The position numbers and the translations under genes are program-made. Under the pieces are notes generated by a model. That model had not been told where the DNA came from and did not search any database. It saw nothing but the letters and a program-made list of their open reading frames with translations. A stretch of 44,085 nt of DNA from Bacillus sp. RO2 (GTDB taxonomy: Bacteria > Bacillota > Bacilli > Bacillales > Bacillaceae_I). Position 1 is the stretch's first letter. Each line of letters begins with the position of its first letter. Positions 7,958 to 15,577 of the stretch are shown piece after piece. The stretch is taken from the NCBI RefSeq assembly GCF_012911845.1, contig NZ_JAAXCU010000016.1:1-44085 (forward strand), given 5' to 3'.

Positions 7958-7970
7958 TATACTTTTTTAA

Positions 7971-8010
7971 AAAAACAGGTATCCACGAGAAACACGGATA
8001 CCTGTTTTTT
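7971..8010. terminator. Bidirectional terminator between ald and the M24 peptidase gene
   Basis: AAAAACAGGTATCC (7971-7984) pairs perfectly with GGATACCTGTTTTT around an 11-base loop. Poly-T on the right and poly-A on the left allow it to stop both converging transcripts. Confidence 0.95.
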
Positions 8011-8011
8011 A

Positions 8012-9115
8012 TTAGGATTTTATAATTTGCAAATCTTTTGGATAGCTCGTTAACAATTCGATTCCGCCGTCCGTTACTAAAATATCATCCTCGATTCGTA
8101 CACCACCGACTCCTGGTTTATAGATTCCAGGCTCAATCGTAAACGCCATCCCTTTTTGAAGTTTCATTGAATTGGTTTCATTCATGGAAGGATACTCGTG
8201 TACTTCAATTCCAAGTCCGTGACCAATGCGGTGGGTGAAGAATTCTCCAAATCCACTTTCCGTTATGATGGAACGAGCGGTTCGATCAATCTGCCCGATC
8301 TCCACTCCTGGTTTACAAATATCCACGGCAGCAAGCTGTGCTTTCAATACGGTTTCATAGATTTCCTGCTGCTGTTCGTTCACACTACCAAAGGCAACAG
8401 TTCTTGTTATATCTGAGCAATATCCATTTAAAACTACCCCAAGATCGAATAAAACAAGGTCGCCTACTTTCACTTGATCCAAGGCTGGCTTCCCATGAGG
8501 AGCGGCGGTTTTTAATCCTGTCAGCGCCATGGTGGAAAAGGACATTTGGCTGATACCCTTTTTCTTTAGCTCATATTCAATCGTGGCAACAAGCTCCTGC
8601 TCGGTAACACCTTTTTTAAGATGATGAACCCCAACTTCCACTCCGAAATCAGCGAGTTTAGCTGCTTCTCTCAAGATGGAAACCTCTTCTTCATCTTTAA
8701 CTAGACGAAGCTGATACATTTTCTCTTCTGCAGAGGCAAGTTTGACACCCGGGAAGATCTCCTCTAGCTTATGTAGACGTGCTACAGTCATATGTTCTTG
8801 CTCAACTGCCAGTTTTTCAACTTGAATTCCTTGTTGTTTCACATACTCCTGAACCTTTTGCCATGGATCGTCCGTGTCATTATAACCTACAATCCCATAG
8901 GTCCAACCGGTTTTCTTCACCTGCTCGACTTCCATATTCGGGCAGACAATCGCAGGCTCGCTGTTTGGGAAAGCAAGTAGTCCCAATAGCCTTTCGTGTG
9001 GATCTGTGTAAAATCCGCTTATGTAAAATACGTTCGGGGTAGACGTTAAGAAACAACCGGACAAGTCCTCCTGTTTCAGCCATTCCACCAGTTGTTGCAG
9101 ACGATGTTCTTTCAA
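8012..9115 (-). CDS. M24-family metallopeptidase (Xaa-Pro aminopeptidase/dipeptidase type)
   Basis: A cytoplasmic peptidase of about 367 residues. It has an N-terminal creatinase-like domain (residues 1-125) and a C-terminal pita-bread domain. All five metal ligands are visible: Asp in FDLGVV, Asp in YCSDITRT, His in HRIGHGLGIE, Glu in FTIEPGIY and Glu in VRIEDDILV. HGLGIEVHEYP matches the proline-peptidase signature. The open frame begins at GTG 9124, but AAGGAG abuts that codon. TTG at 9115 sits 8 bases after GGAG and is the better start. Alternative readings are prolidase (PepQ) or Xaa-Pro aminopeptidase (PepP), which sequence alone does not separate. Confidence 0.9.
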   Translation of the reverse strand: MKEHRLQQLVEWLKQEDLSGCFLTSTPNVFYISGFYTDPHERLLGLLAFPNSEPAIVCPNMEVEQVKKTGWTYGIVGYNDTDDPWQKVQEYVKQQGIQVEKLAVEQEHMTVARLHKLEEIFPGVKLASAEEKMYQLRLVKDEEEVSILREAAKLADFGVEVGVHHLKKGVTEQELVATIEYELKKKGISQMSFSTMALTGLKTAAPHGKPALDQVKVGDLVLFDLGVVLNGYCSDITRTVAFGSVNEQQQEIYETVLKAQLAAVDICKPGVEIGQIDRTARSIITESGFGEFFTHRIGHGLGIEVHEYPSMNETNSMKLQKGMAFTIEPGIYKPGVGGVRIEDDILVTDGGIELLTSYPKDLQIIKS

Positions 9116-9287
9116 ATCAGCCACTCCTTCATTGGGTAAATTACTTCTAGTTACGAAGTTTAATACGTTTACATTAAGAGTATCAGGGAATCATACTTGT
9201 GTAAATTTTATTAGAAGGATTTTTGGTTAAAAAAGAGAAGATTAACTGGTGTGAAGAATTTAAGTTCGAGAAGGAGAGGTTGTTAGA

Positions 9288-9971
9288 ATGAAGGTTTCCT
9301 ATCATGGACATTCTGTAGTAAAAGTAGAGGCTAAGGGAAAGACCATTCTTTTTGATCCGTTTATTACGGGAAATGGCTTGACAGATTTAACGGCAGCAGA
9401 TGTAAAAGTGGATGTAATACTTTTAACACACGGACACAATGACCATGTGGGAGATACGATTGACCTGGCCTTGAAGAATGATGCCCTGGTGGTAGCGCCA
9501 TTTGAACTTGCCGAATATTTAGGGTGGCAAGGCGTAAAGGTACATGAAATGCATATTGGCGGAGCGCATGAATTTGATTTTGGTAAGGTGAAATTAACGC
9601 AGGCTTTTCATGGAAGCAGTTATACAGATTATGAAACGAAAACAATTGTTTATACAGGCATGCCTAGTGGGATCCTGCTGACCATTGATGGAAAGACGAT
9701 TTTCCATGCCGGAGATACGGCATTATTTTCTGATATGAAACTAATCGGCCAGTTAAATGATATTGATGTGGCCTTCCTTCCAATTGGTGATAATTTCACA
9801 ATGGGTCCGGATGATGCGGTTCTGGCTGCAAAGTGGTTGGATGCTTCTACGGTGGTACCAATTCATTTTAATACGTTCCCCGTTATTGAACAAAATCCAC
9901 ATGATTTTGTTTCCAAACTTCCTGAAGGTGTAGGCAGGGTGCTAGAAGTAGGGGAAGTTATAGAATTATAG
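9288..9971 (+). CDS. ytkL: UPF0173 metal-dependent hydrolase YtkL
   Basis: A small single-domain metallo-beta-lactamase-fold protein of 227 residues. The metal-binding motif is [10 protein letters not shown] (HxHxDH, about residues 47-56), followed by AFHGSSY (about 108), HAGDTALF (about 145) and the terminal ligand region [10 protein letters not shown] (about 191). The N-terminus [20 protein letters not shown] is typical of UPF0173. The substrate is unknown; related folds cleave phosphodiester or lactone bonds. Start ATG 9288 follows GAAGGAGAGG. It has its own terminator and precedes ytoI, separated by a small membrane-protein gene. Confidence 0.95.
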   Translation: MKVSYHGHSVVKVEAKGKTILFDPFITGNGLTDLTAADVKVDVILLTHGHNDHVGDTIDLALKNDALVVAPFELAEYLGWQGVKVHEMHIGGAHEFDFGKVKLTQAFHGSSYTDYETKTIVYTGMPSGILLTIDGKTIFHAGDTALFSDMKLIGQLNDIDVAFLPIGDNFTMGPDDAVLAAKWLDASTVVPIHFNTFPVIEQNPHDFVSKLPEGVGRVLEVGEVIEL

Positions 9972-9979
9972 TGGCTTTT

Positions 9980-10009
9980 AAAAAAGAAGCAGATTTGCTT
10001 CTTTTTTTT
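9980..10009 (+). terminator. Terminator of ytkL
   Basis: AAAAAAGAAGCA (9980-9991) pairs with TGCTTCTTTTTT (9996-10007) around a 4-base loop and runs into more T. It begins 9 bases after the ytkL stop. Confidence 0.9.
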
Positions 10010-10060
10010 GTTGTGCCGAATATACATGATACAAGCTATCGAGTTTGGAAGGAGTGTCAA

Positions 10061-10306
10061 GTGTTGAAGAATAGACTTTTATTATCGTTATTGTGTATCG
10101 GTGCATTGCTGTACGTTGCAGTACCGCGTTTGCCGGTGACGGAAGATGGTCTTGCAGGATGGTTTGGTGTTGCATGGCTGGTGCTTGCTTTAATGGCAGT
10201 TGGAGGTAATATTGCAGCAATCATGTACTTACCAAAGCGAAACCGTGTGGTCCGAAAAGCGAAATTGGCAGAGGTCAAAAAGGTTCGATTGCGTCAATAT
10301 CAGTAA
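10061..10306 (+). CDS. Small hypothetical membrane protein, 81 aa
   Basis: I do not recognise the family. The protein has a hydrophobic N-terminal segment (LLLSLLCIGALLYVAVP), a short linker (RLPVTEDG), a second hydrophobic helix (WFGVAWLVLALMAVGGNIAAI) and a basic C-terminal tail (KRNRVVRKAKLAEVKKVRL). This suggests two transmembrane helices with a positively charged cytoplasmic end. The start is GTG 10061 or TTG 10064; GGAAGGAG ends 6 or 9 bases before these. A longer reading from 9971 would run through the ytkL terminator and is rejected. It lies between ytkL and ytoI. Confidence 0.65.
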   Translation: MLKNRLLLSLLCIGALLYVAVPRLPVTEDGLAGWFGVAWLVLALMAVGGNIAAIMYLPKRNRVVRKAKLAEVKKVRLRQYQ

Positions 10307-10311
10307 ACACA

Positions 10312-10340
10312 TTGAATACAAGCTCTAACACCCGTATAAT
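10312..10340 (+). promoter_or_regulatory. Predicted SigA promoter of ytoI
   Basis: A -35 box TTGAAT (10312-10317) and a consensus -10 box TATAAT (10335-10340) have an ideal 17-base spacer. The expected start is near 10347, giving a short leader. Confidence 0.8.
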
Positions 10341-10375
10341 AAAAGTACAAATAACTATGTGGACGGGTGAAGAGT

Positions 10376-11683
10376 GTGACAAAGCATGAACAGATTCTCC
10401 AATATATTGAAGAACTTCCTATTGGAGAAAAAATATCAGTACGACAAATAGCAAAGGCGTTGACGGTGAGTGAAGGTACGGCATACAGAGCGATTAAGGA
10501 TGCCGAAAATAAAGGATATGTTAGTACCATCGAACGCGTTGGTACTATTCGTATTGAGCGGAAAAAGAAAGAGAACATCGAAAAGCTGACATTTGCCGAA
10601 GTGGTCAACATTGTAGATGGACAAGTTCTTGGTGGCAGAGAAGGACTTCATAAAACGTTGAACAAATTTGTCATTGGTGCGATGAAGCTAGAGGCGATGA
10701 TGCGATATACGGAAGCGGGCAATTTGTTGATTGTCGGAAACCGCTACAACGCACATAAGCTTGCCATCGAAGCTGGTGCAGCCGTGTTGATTACCGGTGG
10801 ATTTGATACAGATGATGAGGTAAAGCGATTAGCCGATGAAATGAAGCTTCCGATCATCTCGAGTAGCTATGATACGTTTACTGTTGCGACATTAATTAAC
10901 CGTGCCATCTATGACCAGTTGATTAAAAAGGAAATTGTGTTGGTCGAGGATATCTTGACACCAATCGAGGCGACGACTTACTTAACCACAGAAGATACCA
11001 TTGCGGAATGGTATAAGGTGAACGAAGAAATCAAGCATAGCCGCTTTCCAATCATCGATAAAAATTTAAAGGTGCAGGGAGTGGTTACCTCAAAGGACGT
11101 GCTTGGGAAGGATTCTTCGACGCCAATTGAAAAAGTGATGACCAAAAATCCGATCACCGTTAACGGGAAAACGTCAGTAGCATCCGCTGCCCATATCATG
11201 GTATGGGAAGGAATCGAGATGCTGCCTGTTGTTGACCCAAACCACCGTCTTCTTGGAATCATCAGCCGTCAGGACGTATTGAAAGCATTGCAGATGATTC
11301 AAAGGCAGCCGCAGGTCGGCGAAACTCTTGATGACATCGTGACCAATCAATTTATGGATGTCACAGAATCAAAAGGGGAAGAATCTTACCAGAGTGAAGT
11401 GACACCTCAGATGACCAACTCGGTCGGGACGATATCTTACGGGGTGTTTACAACAATCGTGACAGAAGCTGCGAAGCGTGTGATCCGTAATGTGAAAAAG
11501 AGTGATATGGTCGTGGAGAACATCACCATTTATTTTATTAAACCAGTCCAAATTGACAGTACGATTGATATTCGGCCGAAAGTACTCGAGGTCGGCCGTA
11601 AGTTCGGTAAAGTGGATGTGGAAGTGTACCATGAAGGCAATGTTGTGGGCAAGGCGATGATGATGGTGCAGTTGATACAGTAG
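10376..11683 (+). CDS. ytoI: DRTGG/CBS-domain regulator-like protein YtoI
   Basis: A 435-residue multidomain cytoplasmic protein. In order: a winged helix-turn-helix (residues 1-60, with VRQIAKALTVSEGTAYRAIK), a DRTGG domain (about 70-185), two CBS repeats (about 195-250 and 255-310, with VVTSKDVLGK and GIISRQDVLK), and a hot-dog thioesterase-like domain (about 330-432). The combination suggests a ligand-sensing (adenine nucleotide or acyl-CoA) transcription factor, but no target is established to my knowledge. GTG 10376 was chosen over GTG 10367 because GGGTGA lies just upstream and the start then aligns with the remembered B. subtilis N-terminus (TKHEQIL). It has its own promoter and a downstream terminator. 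Confidence 0.93.
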   Translation: MTKHEQILQYIEELPIGEKISVRQIAKALTVSEGTAYRAIKDAENKGYVSTIERVGTIRIERKKKENIEKLTFAEVVNIVDGQVLGGREGLHKTLNKFVIGAMKLEAMMRYTEAGNLLIVGNRYNAHKLAIEAGAAVLITGGFDTDDEVKRLADEMKLPIISSSYDTFTVATLINRAIYDQLIKKEIVLVEDILTPIEATTYLTTEDTIAEWYKVNEEIKHSRFPIIDKNLKVQGVVTSKDVLGKDSSTPIEKVMTKNPITVNGKTSVASAAHIMVWEGIEMLPVVDPNHRLLGIISRQDVLKALQMIQRQPQVGETLDDIVTNQFMDVTESKGEESYQSEVTPQMTNSVGTISYGVFTTIVTEAAKRVIRNVKKSDMVVENITIYFIKPVQIDSTIDIRPKVLEVGRKFGKVDVEVYHEGNVVGKAMMMVQLIQ

Positions 11684-11716
11684 TGGTTTGTGAAGGGGCG
11701 CGCGGTCAAGGCGTGG

Positions 11717-11750
11717 AACGCTCTCACCTTTTGGGGTGGGGGCGTTTTTT
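11717..11750 (+). terminator. Terminator of ytoI
   Basis: AACGCTCTCACC (11717-11728) pairs with GGTGGGGGCGTT (11735-11746), 12 bp with two G-T pairs, loop of 6, followed by TTTTT. Confidence 0.85.
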
Positions 11751-11850
11751 GTGTGGTTTGGTGGAGATGGGGACTAAGGTCAAAAGCAAAGGCTGAAGTG
11801 TGGAAGGGCTTTTGGTGGGGGGCTGGTTGATTTTGTCGAAACTCCCCGAT

Positions 11851-11970
11851 TTATTGATAAAAGTTGAAATTTATTGATATATCCCCAGAATTATTGATAT
11901 ATCTCTAAAATTATTGATATATCCCCTGAATTCTTGATATAATCCGATTTTTCTCGATATTCCAAATATC
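11851..11970. repeat. 20-bp tandem repeat array, about six units
   Basis: Six units with an exact 20-base period start at 11851, 11871, 11891, 11911, 11931 and 11951. The three central units share TTATTGATATATC followed by a variable C/T/A-rich tail. The outer units are diverged but keep TTnTTGATA or TTCTCGATA. Each central unit contains the palindrome GATATATC, at 11876, 11896 and 11916. The array fills the gap between the ytoI terminator and the NERD-domain gene and ends about 80 bases before its start codon. The remaining part of the gap (11755-11850) is G-rich with no recognisable feature. Confidence 0.9.
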
Positions 11971-12052
11971 CCTCCGCAAAATCCACACTCTTGAAGGATT
12001 TTATGTCTCATTATCGAATTATATTCTACATGCCATATAAAGGAGAGATGAA

Positions 12053-13021
12053 ATGATAAAGAAACCACGAGAAAAATCAGTAAGATTATTAACATTGGAA
12101 GCTGCAATGAGAAGAGTTCCCCTCGAGCACCCGCAATTTAAACAAATAGAGAAGGAACACGCTAGATCACATTACGGATTTATCGGAGAAAAAGCACTTG
12201 ATTATTACCTCACTTTCCTTCCCAATAAAAACTCCCAATTATTACACGGACTACGTATAGAGGACCCCCTAAATCGATTCTTTCAAATGGATACATTATT
12301 GATAACTCCAGAATACTGCCTTATTTTAGACTCGAAATATATTTCTGGTACGTTGGAGTTTGATGAGACGACAAATCAATTGATTAGGCATAGAGGGGAA
12401 GAGAAGGAAAAGTTTGGTGATCCGTTGTCTCAGATTGAACGGCAAAGATATCAATTTTCGCTATGGTTGGATAAAAATAACTTTCCACCTTTACCGATCG
12501 CTAGCCAAATAGTTCTGACTCACTCTAATGCCACCTTAACCAAAGCGACCCCATCGTTAATGAAAAAAGTCACCTTTCATACAAACCTTCCCAATAAGCT
12601 ACAAACTATTGATAATTTCAAACACCCTCCTTTACTAGAAAAATCAGACTTTAGAAAAATAGCACAGGTTCTTATTAAAAAGCATACACCAGATGAATTT
12701 TCCGTGTTAAGATACTATGGAATTCAATATCATGAACTTAAAAAGGGAGTTGTTTGTCCAGATTGTTCATACCTGCCTATGCTACAAAAACAAGGGAATT
12801 GGATTTGTAGAAATTGCGGATTGTATTCTAAAACAGCTCACATAGAGAATCTCTTGGATTATAAGTTATTAGTTGGTAATTTCATTACTAACAGAATTAT
12901 AAGAGACTTCCTTCTGCTTCCTTCACCAAGTGTAGCAAACTATCTTTTAAATTCCATGGAACTGCCCGCACAGGGGACCAACAAAGGCCGCAAATACCTC
13001 CTGACTCAGTTAAAATTATAA
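12053..13021 (+). CDS. NERD-domain protein with C-terminal zinc ribbon
   Basis: A 322-residue protein with an N-terminal NERD (nuclease-related) domain at about residues 38-150. GFIGEKALDYYL matches the domain start. QMDTLLITPEYCLILDSK contains the Asp and the [DE]xK-like DSK positions of the PD-(D/E)xK-type core. A C-terminal zinc ribbon has CPDC (about 239) and CRNC (about 257). There is no transmembrane segment. ATG 12053 follows AAAGGAGAG. NERD proteins are proposed to act on nucleic acids, but few are characterised. The gene is alone between ytoI and ytpI, which are close neighbours in B. subtilis as I recall, so it is probably an insertion in this lineage. Defence or stress roles are possible but unproven. 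Confidence 0.85.
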   Translation: MIKKPREKSVRLLTLEAAMRRVPLEHPQFKQIEKEHARSHYGFIGEKALDYYLTFLPNKNSQLLHGLRIEDPLNRFFQMDTLLITPEYCLILDSKYISGTLEFDETTNQLIRHRGEEKEKFGDPLSQIERQRYQFSLWLDKNNFPPLPIASQIVLTHSNATLTKATPSLMKKVTFHTNLPNKLQTIDNFKHPPLLEKSDFRKIAQVLIKKHTPDEFSVLRYYGIQYHELKKGVVCPDCSYLPMLQKQGNWICRNCGLYSKTAHIENLLDYKLLVGNFITNRIIRDFLLLPSPSVANYLLNSMELPAQGTNKGRKYLLTQLKL

Positions 13022-13027
13022 AAACAA

Positions 13028-13059
13028 ACAAAAAAGCCGCCCCCAAAAAAGGAACGACT
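13028..13059 (-). terminator. Terminator of ytpI (minus strand)
   Basis: Read on the minus strand, AGTCGTTCC pairs with GGGGCGGCT (9 bp with three G-T pairs) and is followed by T6. On the plus strand the same pairs become A-C mismatches, so it favours minus-strand transcripts. Confidence 0.6.
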
Positions 13060-13071
13060 CTCCACTCAACC

Positions 13072-13404
13072 TCAATCCGTAACCGGCTTCTCTTTCATTT
13101 CTGCTTCCTTAACAGCTTCTGCTTCTTCAATTGCAAATGGCAGGTAGAAACGGTAGGCTTTGTAGCCCGCCCAGATGCTTCCTAATCCTACAACCAACAA
13201 GATAATTCCGACAACGATGGCAACCGTGGATAGTGGATTAATAAGAGAATTAACGCCAAAAAAGAAAACAAAACTTCCGAGAGCGATGCTGGATTTTGCG
13301 CTTAGCCATTTTTTTTCGGCTGGCAATTGGGTGCGAAAGTATTTTACTTTATACATCAAGTAGAACATTAATGAAAAGATAATGAGAAAAACAAAAATAG
13401 CCAA
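13072..13404 (-). CDS. ytpI: YtpI family membrane protein
   Basis: A 110-residue integral membrane protein of the YtpI family, function unknown. It has three hydrophobic helices (about residues 2-20, 41-58 and 60-85). The N-terminus is MAIFVFLIIFSLMFYLMYKV, the middle includes SSIALGSFVFFFGVNSLINP, and the acidic C-terminal tail is rich in EAEAVKEAEM. The start codon is TTG at 13404, with AAGGAG about 9 bases upstream. It lies between ytoI and nrnA as in B. subtilis, in opposite orientation to nrnA. Confidence 0.85.
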   Translation of the reverse strand: MAIFVFLIIFSLMFYLMYKVKYFRTQLPAEKKWLSAKSSIALGSFVFFFGVNSLINPLSTVAIVVGIILLVVGLGSIWAGYKAYRFYLPFAIEEAEAVKEAEMKEKPVTD

Positions 13405-13585
13405 AAGGACACACTCCTTTAAATTTCAAACATGATAGTTATCATTCTACCATACGCATACAAGCTATATTGTAACGTGTTCGTGAACAAAATTCTACTT
13501 TTCAACGAAAATGATATTTCTTTGAGAACAAGGGAAACTGTGATTAAATAAAAGAAAAGAAACAGGTGAAAGAAGGTTACATACG

Positions 13586-14536
13586 ATGAGGCAGCAGATT
13601 ATCGATGAAATTAAGGCGCATGATACGGTCATTATTCACCGTCATGTTAGGCCGGACCCAGATGCGTATGGGTCGCAATGTGGATTGGCAGAGTTGATTA
13701 AGGAAAGTTATCCGGAAAAAAAGGTGTATCGCGTTGGGGAAGCGGAGGAGTCGTTAAATTTTTTGAGCAAGCTTGATGAAATTCCGGACTCCAGTTACGA
13801 CGGGGCTCTTGTGATTGTCTGTGATACAGCCAATACGGATCGAATTTGTGATCGACGTTACAAGCTGGCAGCTAAGTGGATAAAGATTGACCATCATCCG
13901 AATGAGGACAGATACGGGGATTTGATGTGGGTGGATACGGATTCGAGTTCGACGAGTGAAATGATATACGAATTGTATCTTGCTGGAAAAAACCAAGGTT
14001 GGGTTATGACAAAGGAAGCTGCAAGACTTATATTCGCTGGTATTATTGGAGATACGGGGAGATTCCTTTTCCAAAGCACCAATACGAAGACATTCCAATA
14101 TGCGAGTGAACTGTTGAGCTACGGATTCTCTATGACACAGCTTTATGATGAGCTGTACCGAACGAAGTTGCACATAGCTAAACTTAGCGGATTTGTGCTT
14201 GAGAATTTCTCCATGCACGAGAATGGGATTGCTTCTATGAAAATTACTCCTGATATTTTGCAGCGATATAATGCTCTTCCTTCTGAGGCGTCGCAATTGG
14301 TTGGGATGCTTGGTAACATTGAAGGAATTAAGGCGTGGGCTTTCTTTATTGAAGAAGCAGATCAAATTAGGGTGAGGCTTCGTTCGAAAGGGACCATCGT
14401 CAATGAAATTGCTAAGAAGTATAATGGTGGAGGCCATCCATTGGCGTCAGGGGCATCTATCTATAAGTGGGAAGAGGCGGACCATGTTCTCGCTGACCTG
14501 ATTGAAGCTTCCCGGGCACAAATGCAAGGGGAGTAG
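13586..14536 (+). CDS. nrnA: Bifunctional oligoribonuclease / PAP phosphatase NrnA
   Basis: NrnA degrades RNA oligonucleotides of 2-5 nt and dephosphorylates 3'-phosphoadenosine 5'-phosphate to AMP. The 316 residues match the family. The DHH domain shows HRHVRPDPDA (motif I), CDTANTDR (motif II) and the DHHPN motif (about residues 101-105). The C-terminal DHHA1 domain ends in GGGHPLASGA (about 284-293), which binds the substrate. Start ATG 13586 is preceded by GAAGAAGGT-type sequence. In B. subtilis this is ytqI, located between ytpI and ytrI, exactly as here. It is convergent with ytrI. Confidence 0.96.
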   Translation: MRQQIIDEIKAHDTVIIHRHVRPDPDAYGSQCGLAELIKESYPEKKVYRVGEAEESLNFLSKLDEIPDSSYDGALVIVCDTANTDRICDRRYKLAAKWIKIDHHPNEDRYGDLMWVDTDSSSTSEMIYELYLAGKNQGWVMTKEAARLIFAGIIGDTGRFLFQSTNTKTFQYASELLSYGFSMTQLYDELYRTKLHIAKLSGFVLENFSMHENGIASMKITPDILQRYNALPSEASQLVGMLGNIEGIKAWAFFIEEADQIRVRLRSKGTIVNEIAKKYNGGGHPLASGASIYKWEEADHVLADLIEASRAQMQGE

Positions 14537-14540
14537 GAGA

Positions 14541-14585
14541 GTAAAAGAGGAAGTGGCTACAGCTTCAGCAGGCAGTCGCTTCCTC
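14541..14585 (-). terminator. Terminator of ytrH-ytrI
   Basis: A 12-bp stem (14547-14558 with 14574-14585, two G-T pairs) lies 3 bases after the ytrI stop codon in the minus direction and is followed by TTTT. The plus side lacks a T run, so it probably acts mainly on the ytr operon. Confidence 0.6.
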
Positions 14586-14588
14586 TCC

Positions 14589-15089
14589 TCATTCCATTTT
14601 CACAATCAACAAGTCCATTTCAATCGTAGTATCTATATAAAGAAAATCGACCTCGAAGTAGTATTGTTTGTCATCAAGTGTGTAGCTTTTATTTTCAATG
14701 ACTTTTATAAGTAATTGACGATTGTCTTTAATGCTTGCGACATCCTTTGAAACCTGGTCGTTGAGATCCTCTGTAATCCTTGCAATGATGGAGGAACGGC
14801 TGAACGAGTTGAGCATGTACTTTTCATGATTGATGATGGATATTTTAAAGTCTTCTATTTTTAATTGGTCTTTTTCCTCTTTTAATTTATCATTATCCTC
14901 TGTCAAAATATGAATTCTGTTTTTGTAGCTTCTCACTTCTTCCTTATATTTAATGAGATCGCCGATATTCTTTTCCAAAGTGACGCCGTACATAAGCATG
15001 AATATCAGCCAGCCTATGATTGCACCCAACACCACACCGGAAAAAAAACGTTGCCATCCGGGATCGCGGTTGTACGGAGGAACCCTCAT
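14589..15089 (-). CDS. ytrI: Sporulation membrane protein YtrI
   Basis: A 166-residue protein needed for efficient sporulation in B. subtilis, made in the mother cell. It has a short basic cytoplasmic N-terminus (MRVPPYNRDPGWQRF), one transmembrane helix (about residues 16-35, GVVLGAIIGWLIFMLMYGV), then a coiled coil (about 40-80, rich in Lys/Glu) and a small C-terminal domain. Its ATG lies one base after the ytrH stop, so the two are co-translated from one mRNA. The exact molecular role is unknown. Confidence 0.9.
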   Translation of the reverse strand: MRVPPYNRDPGWQRFFSGVVLGAIIGWLIFMLMYGVTLEKNIGDLIKYKEEVRSYKNRIHILTEDNDKLKEEKDQLKIEDFKISIINHEKYMLNSFSRSSIIARITEDLNDQVSKDVASIKDNRQLLIKVIENKSYTLDDKQYYFEVDFLYIDTTIEMDLLIVKME

Positions 15090-15090
15090 G

Positions 15091-15426
15091 TTATAAAGTC
15101 TCCTGTGTGAGCCAGCTGATAATGAGTGCGCCGGTTTGGGCGCCTCCGGTTGCTGAGATAATTAATAGCAATTGTTTTACTAAGAATTTCGTTTCGCCGT
15201 TGAAAAGTCCTTTTTCCAGATTATAAAAAGTGTCAAAGGTACCCCCGATAGCGGCAACGATTGCCCATATCTTCAAACTTTTGGCCAAGCTCCACATTCT
15301 CGTCAAAGGTGGATCCCCTACTAGAAAAGCAGCAATTCCACCGATGATTGCTCCTCCAAGTATTACCCCGACTGCAATGAAAAAACTGAAAATAAGGGTA
15401 GCGACGAAGGGATCTTTTACGTCCAT
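15091..15426 (-). CDS. ytrH: Sporulation membrane protein YtrH
   Basis: A mostly hydrophobic protein of about 111 residues with three or four helices. VGVILGGAIIGGIAAFLVGDPP and KIWAIVAAIGGTFDTFYNLEKG (given here as family hallmarks around residues 15-75) identify the YtrH family, part of the SigE regulon. The third in-frame ATG (15426) was chosen because AAAGGA ends about 8 bases before it; starts at 15435 and 15432 would overlap the ribosome site. It forms a tight operon with ytrI, driven by the SigE-like promoter at 15453-15482. Confidence 0.9.
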   Translation of the reverse strand: MDVKDPFVATLIFSFFIAVGVILGGAIIGGIAAFLVGDPPLTRMWSLAKSLKIWAIVAAIGGTFDTFYNLEKGLFNGETKFLVKQLLLIISATGGAQTGALIISWLTQETL

Positions 15427-15452
15427 TTTCATCATCCTTTCTGTCCTTATTC

Positions 15453-15482
15453 ATATATATGGACAGGAAGTTGTAAGTATGT
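15453..15482 (-). promoter_or_regulatory. Predicted SigE promoter of ytrH-ytrI
   Basis: On the minus strand, -35 ACATACT and -10 CATATATAT are separated by 14 bases, close to the SigE pattern (TCATATT, 14 bases, CATACAAT). B. subtilis ytrHI is SigE-dependent, which agrees. Confidence 0.6.
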
Positions 15483-15506
15483 GATGTTAATGGAGAAGTT
15501 TCTTCA

Positions 15507-15536
15507 TTGTGTTTGGAACTGAATAGACCCTATAAT
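15507..15536 (+). promoter_or_regulatory. Predicted SigA promoter of dnaE
   Basis: A -35-like TTGTGT (15507-15512) and a consensus TATAAT (15531-15536) are separated by 18 bases, with the start codon about 40 bases downstream. Confidence 0.55.
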
Positions 15537-15577
15537 GAATATATAAAATGGAAGCGTTAAATAAGGTGTGATGATTA

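Noticed and set aside
9110-9136. Six-codon minus-strand minicistron (ATG AAG GAG TGG CTG ATT) overlapping the peptidase start
   Set aside because: Its stop overlaps the TTG start, which could mean coupling, but it has no ribosome site of its own and the sequence is explained by the AAGGAG site.
11851-11970. CRISPR array
   Set aside because: The units are contiguous 20-mers without unique spacers, and no cas genes are present.
11871-12107. Minus-strand frame across the 20-bp repeats
   Set aside because: The translated repetition comes from the DNA array, and it overlaps the start of the NERD gene.
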